A program made the translations under genes and the position numbers. Below the pieces are notes generated by a model, which was not told the DNA's origin, did no database searches, and was given only the letters and a program-made list of their open reading frames with translations. Below are positions 1 through 14,378 of a stretch of 64,000 nt of DNA, in pieces; position 1 is the first letter of the stretch; each line of letters starts with the position of its first letter. Source of the stretch: Karstenula rhodostoma CBS 690.94. Lineage: Eukaryota > Ascomycota > Dothideomycetes > Pleosporales > Didymosphaeriaceae. The DNA lies in contig MU001512.1 of the NCBI GenBank assembly GCA_010093485.1, positions 22,842 through 86,841 of the forward strand. The letters are read 5' to 3'.

Positions 1-342
1 TTTTAATAACTAAAATTATTTTTTTTAATTTAGGTCTAGGTATTTTTTTACTTTAGCGAATGTACAGGCCATTATTTTCCTACTTAGGGCCCTAAAGTAA
101 GGAGGCCTATATATATAGATCTTAGTATATTTTAGTAACTAAAATTATTTTTTTTAATTTAGGGTTCCTTATTATTAAATTTTTTCACTTTGGGGTCTAG
201 GTATCGTGTAAGATCTTGGTATATTTTAGTAACTAAAATTATTTTTTTTAATTTAGGCCTAGGTATTTTTTTACTTTAGCGAATGTACGGGCCATTATTT
301 TCCTACTTAGGGCCCTAAAGTAAGGAGGCCTATATATATAGA
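1..342. repeat. Direct repeat array at the window edge
   Basis: A unit of about 115 bp occurs at 3-119 and again at 227-342. A shorter partial copy starts near 131 (common core aactaaaattatttttttt). Both full copies carry ctttagcgaatgtac followed by a short near-palindrome around cttagggccctaaag. The copies differ by only a few C/T or A/G changes. No coding frame is open. It may be the edge or terminal repeat of a transposable element; the window start cuts it, so I cannot say which. Confidence 0.7.
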
Positions 343-3300
343 ATTAAATAACCCTAGAAGAGTTAAAATATATTATATACTTATATTATAGAATAGTAGA
401 TAAGAAGATAGTTTAGAGAAGGTAGTAGAAAGGAGAGAGAGGGAAGAGGGAAAAAAGAGAGGAAAGAGGAGAGAGGGAAGAGAGAAAGAAGAAAGGAGTT
501 ATAAAGTAATTACTAAATTATAAATAGATATCTTAATAGGTCTATCTATATAATAGTATATAAGATATTACTAGATTATACTATTTAAAGTAAAGATTAT
601 AGTAAAGGCTATTATAGTAGATTTTTAATACTATAGTAAAAAAATATAAATAAATAGTAAAATATATTTATAAATTAAAACTATCTATACTAACTATTAT
701 TATATAGTTCTAGACTATAACTCTACTTTAATCTCTATTACTATTAGGCTATAGTTCTAGACTATAACTCTACTTTAATCTCTATCCCCTATTTTAATTT
801 CTATCCTCTACTTTAATTTCTATTCTCTATTTTAATTTCTATCCCCTACTTTAATTTCTATCCCCTATTTTAATTTCTATCCCCTACTTTAATCTCTATT
901 ATACTATAACTATATAATACTATTTACTACTTCTTCTTTCTACTACCTCTATTAGACTTTTTTAGTATTATAGTTAAATAGTTTATATCTTTTAAATTCT
1001 TACAGGCCTTAACCTATTTTATAACCTAACTATATTCTTATATATTTAGAGGTATAAGATTACTAGGAGGTAGATAATATATTAGATATTATTTTATATA
1101 ATTAAGTATATTCTATATACTATACTCGTCTAGGTATTTTTTAATATCTAATACTTATTTATTAGAACTCTACTCTATATTAGTTTCTTAGGTAGCCTTA
1201 AGTATTTCTATATAGATATTATTAAATATTTAAAAACTATTATATTATATAGGAATAATAGTTAGGTAAGTATCTTATAAATCTATTCTAGTATCTTTAG
1301 TATACTTATTAAACTCTACCTATATTTTAAATAGTATATTACTTACCTTTAGAGTATAGTCTATAAGGTAGACTATATTAGATTTCTTTTTCTTTTTAGA
1401 TATAGACTTAATATAGAAGATATTATTTAGATTAAAATTATATTTCTCTATTTAAACTACTTTATATATATCTAACTCTAGCTACCCTAATTTAATAATA
1501 TCCTTAATAAAGTTATCTAGAAAACTAGATATTTTAGTAATAATTCTAGTAGAAATAGAGGCTATAAGAGTATATATTATAATAGAAAATAGGACTAGAG
1601 TAGGCTATTACTTAGAAGGGTACTTATAGTTTTTATACTTCTTCTTAATAAACTTTATTATATATTTACTAAAAATAAAGAGATACTTATAGTTAATATT
1701 ATTAAGGGCTATATTATACTTAGGCCTTCTAATAAAGGTATCTAGTATATTTTTATATACCTAAGTAATAATATTCTCTAGAATATTAAAGATTTTAGTA
1801 AACTTCTTAATACTATTTTCCTTAATAGTATAGTTAAAGAAAGTAGATACTAATACTAGTAAAATAAGTAGGTTTTTACTAGGAAAGTTAGTAAGGATAG
1901 TTATTATATAGGGGATATATAGAAAAGTTTCTAGAGTATCCCTAAGTAAATTAACTTATCTATATTACTAGATACTATATATTCCTTAAATAGTAATATA
2001 GAAAAAGTATATACTTAGATATTAGCTACCTTAATACTAATATTTAAGAGTCTAGTCCTCTATATTTTAGTTTAAGGGGAAATTTATAAGAGTGTTAATA
2101 TAACTATTATTCTAGAGGTTATAACTAGTACTAAATATCTAAAAGGATATAAGGAGGATATAAATTTTAGTCTTAGTACTATTCTAGAGAGATTAAATCT
2201 AGTTATACTAGGCTATACTATTAGAGGAGTAAACTAAAAATAGTATATACCTTAATAGTTTAAAAATCTCTTAAATAAGCTCCTAAATTAGAAGTATAAA
2301 AAACTATAGAATAATCTTTTTATTATAAACTAGAGTCTAGTCTATAATAAAGGCTATAATTACTTATATTTTTAGTAAGTACTTAAGAAATTTATAGGTA
2401 AGTTAGATATTATTAAGCTTATTCTAGTTAATATTATTAGGAATAGTATTATAACCTATATCTAGTACCTTTTTAAATAACTATTAAATATAATTATCGT
2501 GTCCTTTTAGACTACTTTTAGGGAGTATATTATACTCTTTAAAGAGGGGGGACTAATTATAGAACTAGAATTTATAGTCTAGATTATACTTTAGATTAAA
2601 ATAATTATTACTATATTTATATATAGAATTCTTAGGTTACTTTTCTATATTAACCTTAATATATAGGTATCTAAGGAAAGGATAAAACTTAATAATCTAA
2701 ATAGTCTTCTAAGTATAGGTATTAACTATAGAAATATTTTAACTACTAGAACTTTTATATATTATAAATATATACTTAGACTAGTATATAAACTAGTTAT
2801 TATAGATATACTTATCTAATAGTATAAATACTTATTTAATAATATAATAGTACTTTAATAGAATAGACTAGCTAATAGTATTTTTAAATCTAGAGATAAT
2901 AGTACTATTAAAGTTATATCTAAGTATAAAATATACTATAGTTAGTTATATAAGTTTACTTTAAATAATTTATTTATTATAAGTAGGGCTTAGGGTATTT
3001 ATTATAAACTCTACCTAATTACTATATAAAAACCTAAAGTATATACTATATATTATTAGTATATATTAAAGGGGAATATAAAAAAATTTTCTAACTTCTC
3101 TATAGGGGAACTTACTTAGAATCCTCCTTATTAAGTAGGTAGGGGTTATTATAACCTAGGTAGAACCCTATAATATAGCTAGTCTTAGCTAATTCTTTAT
3201 AATATTTATCCTCCCGCTTAGTAAACTTATTAAGGAGGTTCGAATCCTCTAGTAGTTTTAAGTAGTTTTTAATATCTTCTATATCCCTAAATATAGAATA

Positions 3301-5903
3301 GCCTAATAATAGAAATAATCTATATAGATATAATTATAAGATAGTTCTCTATATAAAGCTCTAATTCTATAGAAAGTTTTATACCTTATTATAAAATACT
3401 AGCCTAAACTTATAATTAAAAGTATAGATATACTTATTTAGGGGTTTAGTTAGTAGGGAATTAGGCTATATCTTATAGTTCTAGAAGTTAAATTTATCTA
3501 GCTTAAAGTTATTTTTTTTAGTAAATAATTTAATATTCTCCTTAATATAGGACTAGAAAGTATAGGGGCTAGTAAACTTAGCTATATAATTATAGAAGGC
3601 TATAAAAATAGTATACTAGTTATAAGGATTCTTATAGTTCTAAATACTCGAATTTATATTAGAGAAACTAGTAATTACTTTAAAACTAGATATAGCTAAC
3701 GACTTATTAGAGGAGATTATAAAAATAGTAAAGTAAATTAATATCTATATAAATTTAGTTACTATCTAATAATAAAGTCTAGTTAAGATAAAATAAAAAA
3801 AGGGCCTAGATTTATTTCTAGACTACTTATAATTTAAGTTTATAATAGACTAGGTAGGTTACTTTTTATAGATATTAGTAAGCTTTAGGTTAAAATAGTA
3901 TTTATAATTTAATATAATCTATAATAAGTTAGTAGAGTAGAATAAAATATAGCTAGAGAGTTTATAAAAAAGTTTTCTATAAATCTACTAGAAATATACC
4001 TTAAATATAATTACCCCTACTTAAATAGTTTTATCTAAGCTAATTATATTAGTAATAATCCCGCTTTTAATTAGTACTATTTTATTAATACTAGCTAGTA
4101 TATTAGTTACCTATTTTATAGTAACTATTTACTACTATTTAAAAGAGAGTATTATATATAGTATTAATTTATACCTTATATTAGTAATATATATAGAGGT
4201 ATAGACCTCCTTAAGGTATATTAGAGTAAATATACTATTATTACTACTTATTTTAAAAATTTCTATACTATAATTATCTACTTACTTAATAGGAAGAGAT
4301 ACTATATTAGCTACCTTACTCTATTTACTTTTTTATAGTATATTATAGTTATCCTCTATTATAGTATTCTTAATATCCCTATAAACTATTTCTACTTTCT
4401 TTTTAGTAACTATTTCTAGTATATAGGATACTAATATACTATCCTCTATTATAGGCTAGAAAGCTAGTAGAATAATCTTTAAGTACTTTTAATAAAAATT
4501 ATTAGCTATATAAATAATTAGATTCTTAGTATAATTAAAGTCTATAATAATTTTAATATTATATAGATAATACTTTATATACTTCTAGAGTATATTAATA
4601 GAGGCTTTATATAACTAGTACTTTATAGTATTTATATTTATTATATAAACTATTATTAAGTATAAATATATAAACTTCTCTAGCTAGACTTTAGTAGCTA
4701 GATTTTATAAAGTATAAGTATCCTATTTTTTAATATTAGCTAGAAAAAATATAAAGACTTCCTTATTTAATATCCCTTAAATATATTATAGCTCTACTAT
4801 ACTAGGGACGGTATTATTATAAATAAGTAGATTCTCCTCTAGCTTAGAAATTAGGTTAGGGTTACTAACCTTTAACTATTTTATAGCTAGGCGAGAAGGT
4901 ATACCTTAAGAGTTAATATTATTAACTACCTTTTATATAGCTTATATATTTATCTTTTTATTCTATACCCTAATAGTATTAAACTATATCTATATAGTAA
5001 GGACCTTTATATAACTCTTTTAGATTAATATTATTAAGTTTTTAAGGGTATATACCTTATTAAGGGGTTAGTTTAGCTATAGAATAATTTTATAACTAAT
5101 TTATAGGTATATAAAAATTATATCTTCTCCCTTAATCTTTACTTAGTTAAAGAATAATTATATAGGTTAGGTAAAAATATACTTTACCTTTTTTATAAAA
5201 TAGGCCTAATAGAATACTAGACTCTAGGACTATTATATTTTAGATAGGGTAGTAAGTAATAGGATTTTATCTATTTTTAAAATACCCTCTTTAACTACTC
5301 TATTTAGATTTAGTAATTACTTACTAAGTTTAATATACTATATAATTTCTTTATAGGCTAAAGTAATAAGTAGATTTATAATATATATTTAGATAAAGGT
5401 ATTAGAAGATATAATAAATATCTTATTAGTAAAATTTCTAGAACTAGTAATTTATTTTAAAAAAAGTACTAAGTCTAATATATATAGGGTTCTATTTATA
5501 TAGACTAAGATTATTTTTATTTTATTAATTACTATATTCTCTATATCTCTACTATTACTATAGTTAGATACTTTATTTTTAGAGAAAGTAATAGATATAT
5601 TATCTAATAGTTAGTTATTAAAAAAATAGTTAGGAAAGTTTTAGAAAGTATTTATATATCTAACTTATACTATAAAAGTAAAAATATATAAGTTTAGTAA
5701 TTTAGTATACTTCTATTTTATAGCTAGATTAGATATAATAAGGCTAGCTTTACTTAAGTCTAATTAAGGTAAGGGAGGCTAGTTAGGGTCTAGGTTATAT
5801 TAGTTTAGGAAACCGAGTTTATTAATATACTTCTCTAAATCTAGAATATTAGAAAAGGAGATCTCTATATTAGATAATATATTATAGATATATAGGGAAT
5901 ACT
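343..5903. other. RIP-saturated AT-rich repeat DNA, unclassified
   Basis: No gene is visible. Every frame is closed by TAA/TAG within short distances, and CpA/TpG dinucleotides are almost missing, as expected after repeat-induced point mutation. Local structure includes a purine-only tract at about 412-500 (gaggaaag-rich) and a roughly 19-bp tandem repeat at about 770-900 (unit near tttctatcccctactttaa, mixed C/T variants). The stretch is probably decayed transposon DNA, but no element type could be recognised by reading. Confidence 0.75.
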
Positions 5904-6100
5904 TAGAAAACTTTTTAATATCCCCCCTTAGACTAGTATAAGAGTATAGTAGTTATAGATATATAGAGGTATATAGAAAACTTTTTAATATCCCCCCTTA
6001 AACTAGTATAAGAGTATAGTAGTTATAGATATATAGAGATATATAGAAAACTTTTTAATATTCCCCCCTATACTAGTATAGAAGTATAGTAATAGTAAAT
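5904..6100. repeat. 70-bp tandem repeat, three copies
   Basis: The string tagaaaactttttaatat begins at 5904, 5974 and 6044, an exact 70-bp period. Each copy continues with a C6 run, then actagtata and agtatagta. The third copy fades after about 6,090. There is no open frame. It is a minisatellite inside the RIP-mutated block, perhaps an internal repeat of a transposon. Confidence 0.85.
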
Positions 6101-9100
6101 ATAATAAGTATATTAAACTAGTATAGTTCTATAGGTAGAAAAGGAGAAATAATAAAAAGGAAGAAAAACTATATACTAAATAATATTAGTAAACTAATTT
6201 CTATTATAATAGGTTCTAATCTATACTAAGTTAATAATTACTATAAGGGTTTATAGGAAAGTTTCTAGCTTATTATTTATTTAGTTAAAGGTAGCCTATT
6301 AGCTAGGGCTATATTATTTAAAAGTCCTTAGAAAAGTTTAGTATATTTAATATTTCTTCTAGCTAAATCTAGCTAGTTATTATACTTATAATACTAGAGG
6401 TACTATAATAGCTAAGGGTAATAGAAATAAAAGCTATAGTAGAGGTAATAAGAGAATATTAAAAAATAGAGTAAATAAAAGTAGGGAGTAAAAAGGATAG
6501 AGAGTTTAAATAGTATATATTTTATTTAAATACTCTATTTACTTACCTATACTAAGCCTATATTATATAACTAGTATATTACCTAAATAAGAGATCTAAG
6601 TAAAAGATAATTATATTTTATCTAGAATTAAATAGGGTATTAACTTATCTATATCTCTCTATAGGAGTGTCCCTTATATATTACCTAATTATTAGCTTAA
6701 TAAGGTATAAATATATAATATTACTATTCTTTTTACTATATATCTAGTTCTTCTATATTCTAGTCCCTATCTTAGATATATAGTAGGAGTAATTAGTTAT
6801 ATTATCCTAATATAAGATATATTTTTATAATCTAGTTTAGTTCTAAAATAATTCTTTTTACTTTATAATTATTTTTAAAATTAACTATTTTTATAAAGTA
6901 TATTCTAAAGTTATATAATAAGTTTATATCCTATTTATCTCTTTTTATTTCCTTAATTTTATTAATTTATTTAGAGCGCGTAGCTTTATATTTATTTTAA
7001 AGGATAGTCTAAATATTATAAATTATATATTTATTAATATAGAGATTTTATTAGACTAGAATAGTTCTTATTTTACTTATTTTTAGAAACGTCTACTTTA
7101 GGTAGTAGTTAGTAGGTATTAGATAGAATTAGTAATTACCCTTTACCTATTTATTATTTATAGTATACTAATAGGTTATAATAGTATCTCTAATATACTT
7201 AGCTTAGCTACTATTAGTACTAATATACTAATCCTATCTATATTTAAATAGATCTTTTTTAATAAAGTAGGTAATATAGTATAGCCTCTAATAGGCTATA
7301 TAAGTAGGTAATTTATTATAGAATAACTTAGTATATAATTTACTAGTATTATTAGTATTCTATATAAAGAAGTCGAGTTCTCTCCTTTATTTAATAGAGG
7401 TAAAAGGTATATATAATAGAGAGCTCGCTATTTATAAATTAGGGTAGTATACTAGGGCTATATAGGTATAAACTTACCTTAGAAAGAGGATTATTTTATA
7501 GGTATTATTATATCCCTATAAATATAGCTATAGGGTATTAGAGTATATAAGGGTAATAGGCTCTAGTATATTAGTATTAGTATTAGTATTACTAATAGCT
7601 ATCTCTTTAACTAGGAAGTTTATAGTACCTAAATAGAGCTAGTTTATATAAAAAAATAGAATTTTAGTATATAAATATTATAAGGTTACTTAGAAGGGGT
7701 ATATATTATCCTTAAGGTATTACTATCTAGAAAGCTATTAATAATAATATAATAATAGACTTTATTTAGGGACTAAAATTATATATAGGTAAGAATAAAT
7801 ATCTTTATTATATTACTAGCCTTATTAAAATATATATTAGGGATAGTATCTACTAGTACTAGTCTAGTAAGGCTAGATTTACTATTCTAACTAATTTATT
7901 TACCTATCTAGATAAGGTTATAGAAGTTTACTAGTAGTATAAAATATAGTATTATATATATATCTAGTATATCTAGGCCTTTTATAAGGGTATTTATAGC
8001 TACTATAATATTTATTTCTAAGGTCTAGAATTATACTAGACTTATAAATTATTTTTTTTTTTTTATCTTTTTATAGTACTTAGAATAGTTAAGTTATAGA
8101 GCTAGTATATCTATAGTTATAGTAAGGTTAATATAAATAAGAATCTTTTTATATAATTAAAAAACCTCTTTAATATATTCTATTATAGCTATTATAGGAT
8201 CTATACTTATTATATATAAGGTATAAACCTTATACTAGATTTTAGACTAAATAATAGACTCCCTAAAGGTTATAATATTAGTAGAAAGTTTAAAAAGTTA
8301 AAAGGCTTAGCTCTATTTAGTAGGTAGTAGGATTATAGAAAGGAGTATAAAAGGGATATAGTACTTAATAAGTATATAGAGATTATAAAAGTAAGGGTAA
8401 TAGGTTATATTTAGAAGAATAATATAGTAGAACTTATCTACTATAATCCTCTCTAATACTTCTAATACTTTCTACCTAGTAATATAGGCCTAAAAGGAAT
8501 TATTTAAAATACTTTTAGAGATTATTAGAATAATAGATATTTATTTATTATATACTCCTTACTACTATATAGTAACTCTAATCTATAATTTAGAATAATA
8601 ATAAAAAAGGTTAGAGTAGAATACTACTAGTAGGATAATAATAATAGTTTAACTATAGTCTAGAAAGTAAGTAGAAAGGAGGAAAAGGAGACTTTTACTA
8701 AATCTAGTATCTATAATATAGATAACTATACTCTCCCCTATTAAAATTATATAGAGAGCTTACTCTTATTATTTTTTAAACTAGGCTAACTTTCTAAAAT
8801 TCTCTTATAATAGTTATACTATATTAATACCTAGATAATTAGGATAAATAGCTTTCTTAGTTTTCTAGAGGGCCTCTTCCTCTTAGATTAAAAGGAATCC
8901 TAGGGCCTTATACTATTTAGTAGATATCTTAAAATATACCTCTAAATTATTAAACTTATAAGTAAAAATTTTTAAGATATCTAGAGTATAGACTATATAG
9001 ATTATTTTTAATAAATAGCTAGTTTATATTTTATAGACTTTTACCTTTACTTTATCTATTATTTTATTAACCTTCTTCTTTAATAGTTCCTATAGTAGGC

Positions 9101-11066
9101 GATTAGTAGTAGAAAGCTTTTTACTAAAGGTAATAAGGAGATAGTATATTATACTAATATTAATTTCTTTTTTTATTTAATAAAGTATTACCTACCTTAT
9201 AATATAACTAAGAGCCTAAGAGGTAGTTTATTACTTACTAAATAGGTCTAGCTAAAGTAGATAGCTCTAGACTTAATTATAGTAATAGTTATATATCTCC
9301 TTATTAATTTATCCCTATATAGTAAGGTAGAAAGAATAAATAAGCCAGATATACTAAACTAAAAGGCTACCTACTTTATAAAAAAAAAAATAGTAGATAG
9401 TTTTTATAGACTTATCTCTATTATAGCCCTTATAGTATTAAGGAATAATAGTAATAAGGCTATTATAGAGAAATATATTCTAGATACTAGTTATATAATT
9501 ATTCTTAAGTTATAAACTTAATATCTTAGTACTATAGCTAGACTGGCTACTTATAAAGTATATAAGACCTAAGAGTATACTAAGAAATTTTTAAATAAGG
9601 TTATAATACTACTATACCTAAATATAGTCTTTAATACTAGTAAATAGATAACCTTTAGAGCCCTTTATATTAAATAACTATAAAAGCTATTAGATAATAA
9701 AACTAATATTATACTTAAATTATAGATTATTTATATTAAAAATACTAAAGCTAAGGGTTATATTTTTTAGATTTTCTCTTAGTATATCCTATAGAATAGA
9801 GGGTAGCCCTACCTATATCTATATAAATACTAGCTAGTAAAGGAGAATAAATACCTCCTTAAATAGATTACTTATTATAGAAGAGAATAAAGTAAAATCT
9901 ATTCTAATTCTATAAATAGTTATACTATCCCTATTCTAGTAAATAAAGGTATCTAAGTTCTCCCTATATTAAAAGGTACTAAGGAAGTATATTATATTAA
10001 TAAACTAATTTATAAAAATAGGATACTCTATAGTAAGGTAGTTATATATCTATATCTTAAATATATTATATAGCTCTCTATTTTAATCCTCTATCTTATA
10101 ATTATTTAGCTTAGTAATAAGAAAGCTAGTTTTCTTTTAAAAAACTAGTAAATTAGAATTAGAATAATCTAGAACCTCTATAGGTACTATATAAAAAAGT
10201 ATATCTTAGAGATACTATAGACTAGTAAATCTATATATTTTTTTAAGGGCTAATATATTAGTAGTAAAGTTATAAGCCTTTTAAAATCTATTACTTTAGG
10301 GGGAGAGACTAAGAAAGGCTACTAGGGTAATAAAAATAAGTTTAAACTAAGTAAACTAGCTAGTTTATTCTAATAAGGAGAGCTAGAAAGTATAATAATA
10401 TCCTTTAAATAGGTTTAAATATATATAGTTATAATACTCTTTAATAGTAGGGGGAATTTTTATTATATCTAGGTAAGTTATAACTTATTTTTAAGCTAGT
10501 TACTAATATTTTTATAGATAAAGGGTTTTAGATCGTATAGCCCTAGGAGATAAAGTATAAAAGAAGAAGAGGAAAATCTTCTAGAGAGGGTTAGTATAGT
10601 AAAGAGTAGAGTTTTAGTAAAATTTAATAGAGACTATAAGAATATTATATTTATACTTTTATATTACTTAGATTTATATAAAGTAGGAGGTTTTTATTAT
10701 TATATTTTATTATATATAAGCTATACTCTTTATAATAGTATATAGGTAAAAGAGCTTAGGTTTAAATTTAGCTTTAGGTATAGTAATAAACGCTAGGCAC
10801 GCTTACTATATAATAATACTAATAAAGACTTTTAAAAATCTAGTATATACTATCTATAGATTTATAGATATAAAAGGTATACTAGGTATAGATTATAGCT
10901 ATTATTCCTATATATACTATATCTATACTAAAGTATATTATAGCTAGGACTTTAAAGAAGAAACTATATTATAATTTAGTTATATAGTAGGAGTAATAGG
11001 CTTAGCTAGAGATAATATAGATTAAAAGTAATAAAAATTAGAATATAAATTAATTAGAGATATAGG
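6101..11066. other. RIP-saturated AT-rich repeat DNA, unclassified
   Basis: This stretch continues the AT-rich block with stop codons in all frames and strong CpA/TpG depletion. Rare CG and GC words survive (for example gctaggcacgctta near 10,782). I saw no LTR pair, no recognisable polymerase motif and no RNA gene. It is probably one or more decayed transposons, not classifiable without a de-RIP alignment. Confidence 0.7.
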
Positions 11067-11686
11067 GGTACTATATAGCTTAAATAGGGTTCCTATAATA
11101 CTAGTAAAAGGTATCTTAAATTAGTAGGTTATACTAAGGTAGGTAAATAGGGGTAGAATAAAAGAAAAGAACTATTAGCTTATAATTATTCTAATATAGT
11201 TAGAGTATTAGAGATAGTACTTAGTTATATTATTATAGAAATAACTATAGATTATATAACTATTATATAGGTAGATAAATATATTATACTTTATAGTAGC
11301 TCTAGTAATAATTAAGCTATATATATTATAATAATAACTATTACTATATACTAGTAGACTAGAATAGAATATCTTAGTCTTAGTAGGAATAATAAAGTCC
11401 TTATAATTTTATAAAAGAGAATAGTTATTAGATAGATTATTAATTAACTCTTAAATTTTATATTTTTATTTAGATATAGTAGTATTATAGTACTCTCTAC
11501 TAAAGTAAAAGAATACCTTACTAGAAAGGAGAGTATAGTAATATAATATATAGAATATAAAGTTATAAGCTTTATTAAAATAAATAAATATTACTTAGGC
11601 TATAATAGATAGGGAAGGTAGTCTCGATTTTAGCCCTAATCTAGATTAAAATTAGTAGGCTATTAAGGTAGAGGGAATATATAGTA

Positions 11687-11726
11687 CTATTTAATTTTAG
11701 TTATAGTCTAGACTAAAATTAAATAG
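11687..11726. repeat. 15-bp perfect inverted repeat (hairpin), copy 1
   Basis: The left arm ctatttaattttagt (11,687-11,701) is the exact reverse complement of the right arm actaaaattaaatag (11,712-11,726), with a 10-base loop tatagtctag. The same structure is intact in the second module copy at 14,339-14,378. Confidence 0.85.
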
Positions 11727-13389
11727 TTACTAAGCTAGACTAGAAAAATATTATATATTAGTATATAATAAGGATAATATAGCTACTAGTATTAAATAAT
11801 AAATATACTAGTAATAATAGTATATATACTATTAGGTATTTATAAAAAAAAAAAATTAATTAAGAGTAATTTACTAGATATACTATAGTATATATATAAA
11901 GTTATATATTCTAGGGGCCCTATATATAGAGAAATATATAATAAGGATAATTTTACTAGTAATATCTTTATAGTATCTATACTAGAGGATATAATATAAT
12001 AGGTATATTAATATACTTTAAAAAAGAATATTATCTAGTTTATTATATAAAAGTATAAGAGTTAGATAATAGAGAATAGAGAGGCTAATATTAAAAAAGT
12101 ATATAAAAGCACTAATAAGATTAGTACTAAGAAGAGGTATACTAAGAGATAGAATAATAAAAAGAAGAACTAAGATATAAAAAAAAAAAGAAAAAAGTAG
12201 CTAAAGAAAACTAGTATAAAAGAGGTAAATAAAAAACTAAAATAGAAGTTAAAAAAGATAATAATATAAGAGGTAATAAATATATAAGACTTATCTACTA
12301 TAATAGTTAAAAATATTATAATAAGTAAAGAGGAGTAGAGATATAAAAAATTTATCTAGAATTTACTAGAAGTAGGTATAGATATAATAGGTAGTATAAT
12401 TAGTAGGGTTATAGTAATTAAAATAGTAAACTATTTATAGAATTAGAAAATAGTACTATAGGTATAGAGAGTATAATATAAAAAGGGAAAAAGGTTCTTT
12501 ACTAATATAGGAAATAGAGTAAGTAAACTTATAGTAAAGAAAGATATATTATTTAGAGAAAATAAAGGAAGTAATATAAATTAAAAATAAAACTAGCTAG
12601 TACTATTATAGTATTTAAGAGGTATATATATAGAGTCTAGCCTTATAGGGGGGGATATAATAAGATTTATATTACTATATATAATAGTAAAGTAGGGCTA
12701 GACTATTAGAATTATTAGGGAGATAAGGTAGTAATAAATATAGATAGTAATTTAAATAGAATTTAAAGTAGTAGAAATAATAGTATAGGAATAAAAAATA
12801 CTATCTAGTAAGTAAAAAAGAAACTATATAACTATAGTAAAGAAATACTTATTTAGAGTTTTATATTATATAGTAGAAGGGGAAGAAGCTATAGAGTATA
12901 TAGACCTATTTATATAGAAAGAGTTTAGAAAATAGCTAGAGGTAGAAAAGAGGTAGTATATATTAAGGGTAAAGTTTAAAATTAAAATATTTATAATTTT
13001 ATTTTAGAATACTATCTTAAATATATATATTAAAAGAGGTATAACTATAGTATAATTTAGCTTTTAAATAGATATAATTATAAAGTATAATAAGGAGGTA
13101 TTTAAAAGTTCTATAGTAATTAAGGATATATATATTACCTATATAATAAATAGACTACTTTCTAAAAAATTATTACTAGAGAAACTATTAGATAGTAACT
13201 TAATAAAATATAACTTAGTAAGAGATCTATAGCTAGTATATTATATTATTAAAAAGAAAAGTTTTAGTAATATTAGTATATAGGAGGATATACCTTATAA
13301 TAGGGGTTAATAGAAAAGTTTAGATATATATAAAGGATTATACTAAAGGGGACTATAGGAAAGTTATAAACTTTTATAACTACCCCTAT

Positions 13390-13650
13390 TATAGTTTCTA
13401 GATACTAGGTATTAGTTAATAGAATAATTAGTATTAGTTAATAGGATATTAAGTATTAGTCTATAGAATAATTAGTATTAGTTAATAGGATATTAAGTAT
13501 TAGTTAATAGAATAATCGGTATTAGTTAATAAAATATTAAATATTAGTTAATAGAATAATTAGTATTAGTTAATAGAATANNNNNNNNNNNNNNNNNNNN
13601 NNNNNNNNNNNNNNNNATACTAGGTATTAGTTAATAGAATATTAGATATT
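13390..13650. repeat. 22-bp minisatellite, array 1
   Basis: Tandem units begin gtattagttaatagaa and end ataatta or tattaa, 22 bp apart. Units differ at G/A and A/T positions. The array holds the assembly gap, so its true length is unknown. It sits at the end of module copy 1 and has a counterpart at the end of copy 2. Confidence 0.85.
13581..13616. other. Assembly gap (36 N)
   Basis: There are 36 consecutive N characters inside the 22-bp minisatellite. The gap most likely reflects collapse or an unresolved number of repeat units. Confidence 0.99.
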
Positions 13651-14338
13651 ACTACTTCGTGTATATACTACTTTTTATAGGATATATAATATATATCCTA
13701 TAACCTAATATACTTAGAGGTACTATATAGTTTAAATAAAATTCCTATAATATTAATAGAAAATATCTTAAATTAGTAGGTTATACTAAGGTAGGTAAAT
13801 AGGGGTAGAATAAAAGAAAAGAACTATTAGCTTATAACTATTCTAATATAATTAGAATACTAGAGACTATATTTAATTATATTATTATAGAAATAATTAT
13901 AGATTATATAACTATTATATAGGTAAGTAAATATATTATACTTTATAGTAGCTCTAGTAATAATTAAGCTATATATATTATAGTAATAGCTATTACTATA
14001 TACTAGTAGACTAGAATAGAATACCTTAGCCTTAATAGAAATAATAAAGTCCTTATAGTTTTATAAAAAAGAATAATTATTAGATAGATTATTAATTAAC
14101 TTTTAAATTTTATATTTTTATTTAGATATAGTAGTATTATAGTATTCTCTATTAAAGTAAAAAAATATTTTATTAGAAAAGAGAGTATAGTAATATAATA
14201 TATAAAATATAAAATTATAAACTTTATTAAAATAGATAAATATTACTTAGGCTATAATAGATAAAAAAAATAGTCTTAATTTTAACCCTAATCTAGATTA
14301 AAATTAGTAGACTACTAAAATAGAGGGAATATATAGTA

Positions 14339-14378
14339 CTATTTAATTTTAGTTATAGTCTAGACTAAAATTAAATAG
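14339..14378. repeat. 15-bp perfect inverted repeat (hairpin), copy 2
   Basis: The arms ctatttaattttagt (14,339-14,353) and actaaaattaaatag (14,364-14,378) flank the same 10-base loop as in module copy 1. Both arms are unmutated although the surrounding module has many transitions. Confidence 0.85.

Larger units (their letters stand above)
11067..13718. repeat. 2.65-kb repeated module, copy 1
   Basis: From ggtactatatag at 11,067 the sequence matches the next module (from 13,719) almost base for base, with differences mainly G/A and C/T. It ends with a 22-bp minisatellite (about 13,390-13,640, interrupted by the N gap) and a tail that ends in cctaatatactta. Frames are destroyed by RIP-type stops. 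A stretch near 11,450-11,500 faintly recalls a DDE-transposase block, but this is a guess. The module meets copy 2 head to tail with nothing between. Confidence 0.85.

Noticed and set aside
1..120. Telomere at the left edge
   Set aside because: There are only isolated TTAGGG/CCCTAA words, no tandem array.
3225..3265. tRNA-like T-arm (aggaggttcgaatcctct)
   Set aside because: The stem-loop looks like a tRNA T-arm, but no matching acceptor stem, D-arm or anticodon arm is found upstream, and it lies in RIP-mutated repeat DNA.
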